From Williamsia sp. 1138 (GTDB lineage Bacteria; Actinomycetota; Actinomycetes; Mycobacteriales; Mycobacteriaceae), in contig NZ_MJEJ02000018.1 of assembly GCF_002095435.2 (NCBI RefSeq), positions 1-42,561 of the forward strand: a stretch of DNA of 42,561 nt, written 5' to 3'. The position numbers and the translations under genes are program-made. Below, in pieces: positions 41,799 through 42,561 of this stretch. Each line of letters opens with the position of its first letter. The stretch's first letter is position 1. Under the pieces are notes generated by a model. The model saw only the letters and a program-made list of their open reading frames with translations. It did no database searches and had not been told where the DNA came from.

Positions 41799-42458
41799 GT
41801 GAGCGACGAGGCCGGTCCCACCGAATGGGGTGAGCCGCTGGTCGGCGTCGGTCCGTGGACCGAGGAGCGCCAGGGGGAGGTCCCTGAGGACCCGCGTTAC
41901 GATCCGCACCTGTTGGCCGAGGGTGATCGTCGTAATGTCGTCGACCCGTACCGCTATTGGACGCGGGAAGCCATTGTCGCCGACCTCGACACCCGGCGTC
42001 ATCCGTTCCACGTGGCCATCGAGAATTTCGGCCATGACGGCAACATCGGCACTGTCGTCCGCACTGCCAACGCTTTCCTGGCGGAGGCGGTGCACATCGT
42101 CGGCAGGCGGCGCTGGAACCGGCGCGGGGCGATGGTGACCGACCGCTATCAACACGTGCTGCATCATGGTTCGGTGGAGTCGCTGATGGTGTGGGCGCGC
42201 GAGAAGGGACTGGCCGTCGTCGCGGTGGACAACACCCCGGGGTCGGTGCCGCTCGAAACCGCCGACCTGCCACGGGCATGTGTGCTGTTGTTCGGGCAGG
42301 AGGGACCCGGGATCAGTCCGGATGCGCAGAAGCAGGCCGACCTGACCGTCTCCATTGCACAGTTCGGGTCGACCCGCTCCATCAACGCCGGTGTCGCCGC
42401 AGGAATTGCCATGCACGCCTGGATCCGCCAGCACGCCGACGTCGGTCAGGCGTGGTGA
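41799..42458 (+). CDS. SpoU/TrmH-family RNA 2'-O-methyltransferase
   Basis: A 219-residue SPOUT-class methylase (trefoil knot, SAM-dependent) acting on tRNA or rRNA ribose. The three family motifs are visible: NIGTVVRTANAF, LLFGQEGPGIS and SIAQFGSTRSINAGVAAGIAM. About 60 extra residues precede the knot domain. GTG at 41799 follows the pyrE TGA with no gap. It is the last gene before the right-hand inverted repeat, 43 bp away; the exact target nucleotide cannot be predicted. M. tuberculosis Rv0380c is the positional match. Confidence 0.93.
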   Translation: MSDEAGPTEWGEPLVGVGPWTEERQGEVPEDPRYDPHLLAEGDRRNVVDPYRYWTREAIVADLDTRRHPFHVAIENFGHDGNIGTVVRTANAFLAEAVHIVGRRRWNRRGAMVTDRYQHVLHHGSVESLMVWAREKGLAVVAVDNTPGSVPLETADLPRACVLLFGQEGPGISPDAQKQADLTVSIAQFGSTRSINAGVAAGIAMHAWIRQHADVGQAW

Positions 42459-42470
42459 AAGCCCACTGAC

Positions 42471-42498
42471 CCACCCGTTTTCGCAGTACCCACCCGTT
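42471..42498. repeat. Short direct repeat after the SpoU gene
   Basis: CCACCCGTT occurs at 42471-42479 and again at 42490-42498, 19 bp apart, just before the right-hand 60-bp repeat. Nothing else is recognised in the 43-bp gap. Confidence 0.5.
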
Positions 42499-42501
42499 AT
42501 T

Positions 42502-42561
42502 CGGAAGTTGTCAACCTGTCTGAGACAGGTGTGGGTTTTTCGATTGTTCGGCCTGTTCGGC
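42502..42561. repeat. Right copy of the 60-bp inverted repeat
   Basis: Exact reverse complement of 1-60; the base before it (42501) no longer matches. Read rightward, the palindrome around 42514-42530 is followed by GTGGGTTTTT, so this copy could also end transcription of the pyrE operon. The match probably continues beyond the window. Confidence 0.85.

Noticed and set aside
1-42561. The window as a 42-kb transposon or genomic island with terminal inverted repeats
   Set aside because: It contains core genes (clpB, pyrE) at both ends, and no transposase, integrase or attachment-site duplication is visible. Two separate repeat copies flanking chromosomal DNA is the simpler reading.

Overview
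The window reads as a chromosomal segment of a high-GC actinobacterium of the Mycobacteriales, most likely Gordonia or a close relative. The evidence is high GC with many GTG starts and leaderless promoters, a clpB promoter carrying an HspR-type HAIR operator, an IdeR/DtxR-type iron box, a mycobacterial-type LexA box in front of a 13E12-family (DUF222) gene, and an F420-type PPOX oxidoreductase. The genus is inferred from overall character, not from a marker gene.

Layout. Both edges carry the same 60-bp sequence in opposite orientation (1-60 and 42502-42561), so the segment sits between two inverted copies of one repeat, probably IS ends. Next to the left copy is clpB (219-2771). Next to the right copy is a membrane protein - pyrE - SpoU-methylase run (40396-42458). 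In Mycobacterium tuberculosis I recall these genes as one neighbourhood (Rv0384c-Rv0380c, same order and direction). Here about 37.6 kb lies between clpB and the rest.

From left to right that interval holds: a MerR-cupin-GPP34 operon (2850-4792, minus strand); a divergent DHA2 efflux pump/TetR pair (5009-7352); an M48 protease (7362-8429); a tightly overlapping five-gene system, SWIM zinc finger - DUF5691 - MoxR-type AAA+ ATPase - DUF5682 - VWA (8605-15969); an iron-regulated lone siderophore-binding lipoprotein (15973-16953); and an amino-acid permease (17042-18460). Then come two Asp/Glu-racemase/maleate-isomerase relatives around an F420 oxidoreductase; an amidase - DUF3830 - GntR - MHS-transporter operon (20598-24848); a crotonase-family enzyme; a LexA-controlled 13E12 protein with a destroyed HNH core; and a six-gene minus-strand catabolic operon (37181 down to 27801). 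The operon encodes a class III aminotransferase, an FAD/Fe-S dehydrogenase, an aldehyde dehydrogenase, an ectoine-hydrolase-like M24 protein, a class I aminotransferase and an M20 amidohydrolase. A D-2-hydroxyacid dehydrogenase, a second DHA2 pump and a small membrane-anchored protein follow.

How the parts connect. The same 12-bp site (arms ATTGT/ACAAT, spacer CA) lies in two divergent promoter regions, 20547-20558 and 37209-37220. This ties the racemase/amidase/GntR/transporter block to the aminotransferase operon 17 kb away, presumably through the FCD-type GntR regulator at 22507-23310. Together they look like an uptake and degradation regulon for an ectoine-like or other N-acylated nitrogen compound. 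The five-gene MoxR/VWA system resembles E. coli yehLMPQ and is the best candidate for a poorly described machine: a AAA+ motor with a VWA partner, a zinc-finger protein, a helical-repeat-like protein and an enzyme-like DUF5682 protein. A family of degenerate, roughly 21-bp intergenic repeats occurs at three places. I saw no tRNA, rRNA, CRISPR array or intact transposase.
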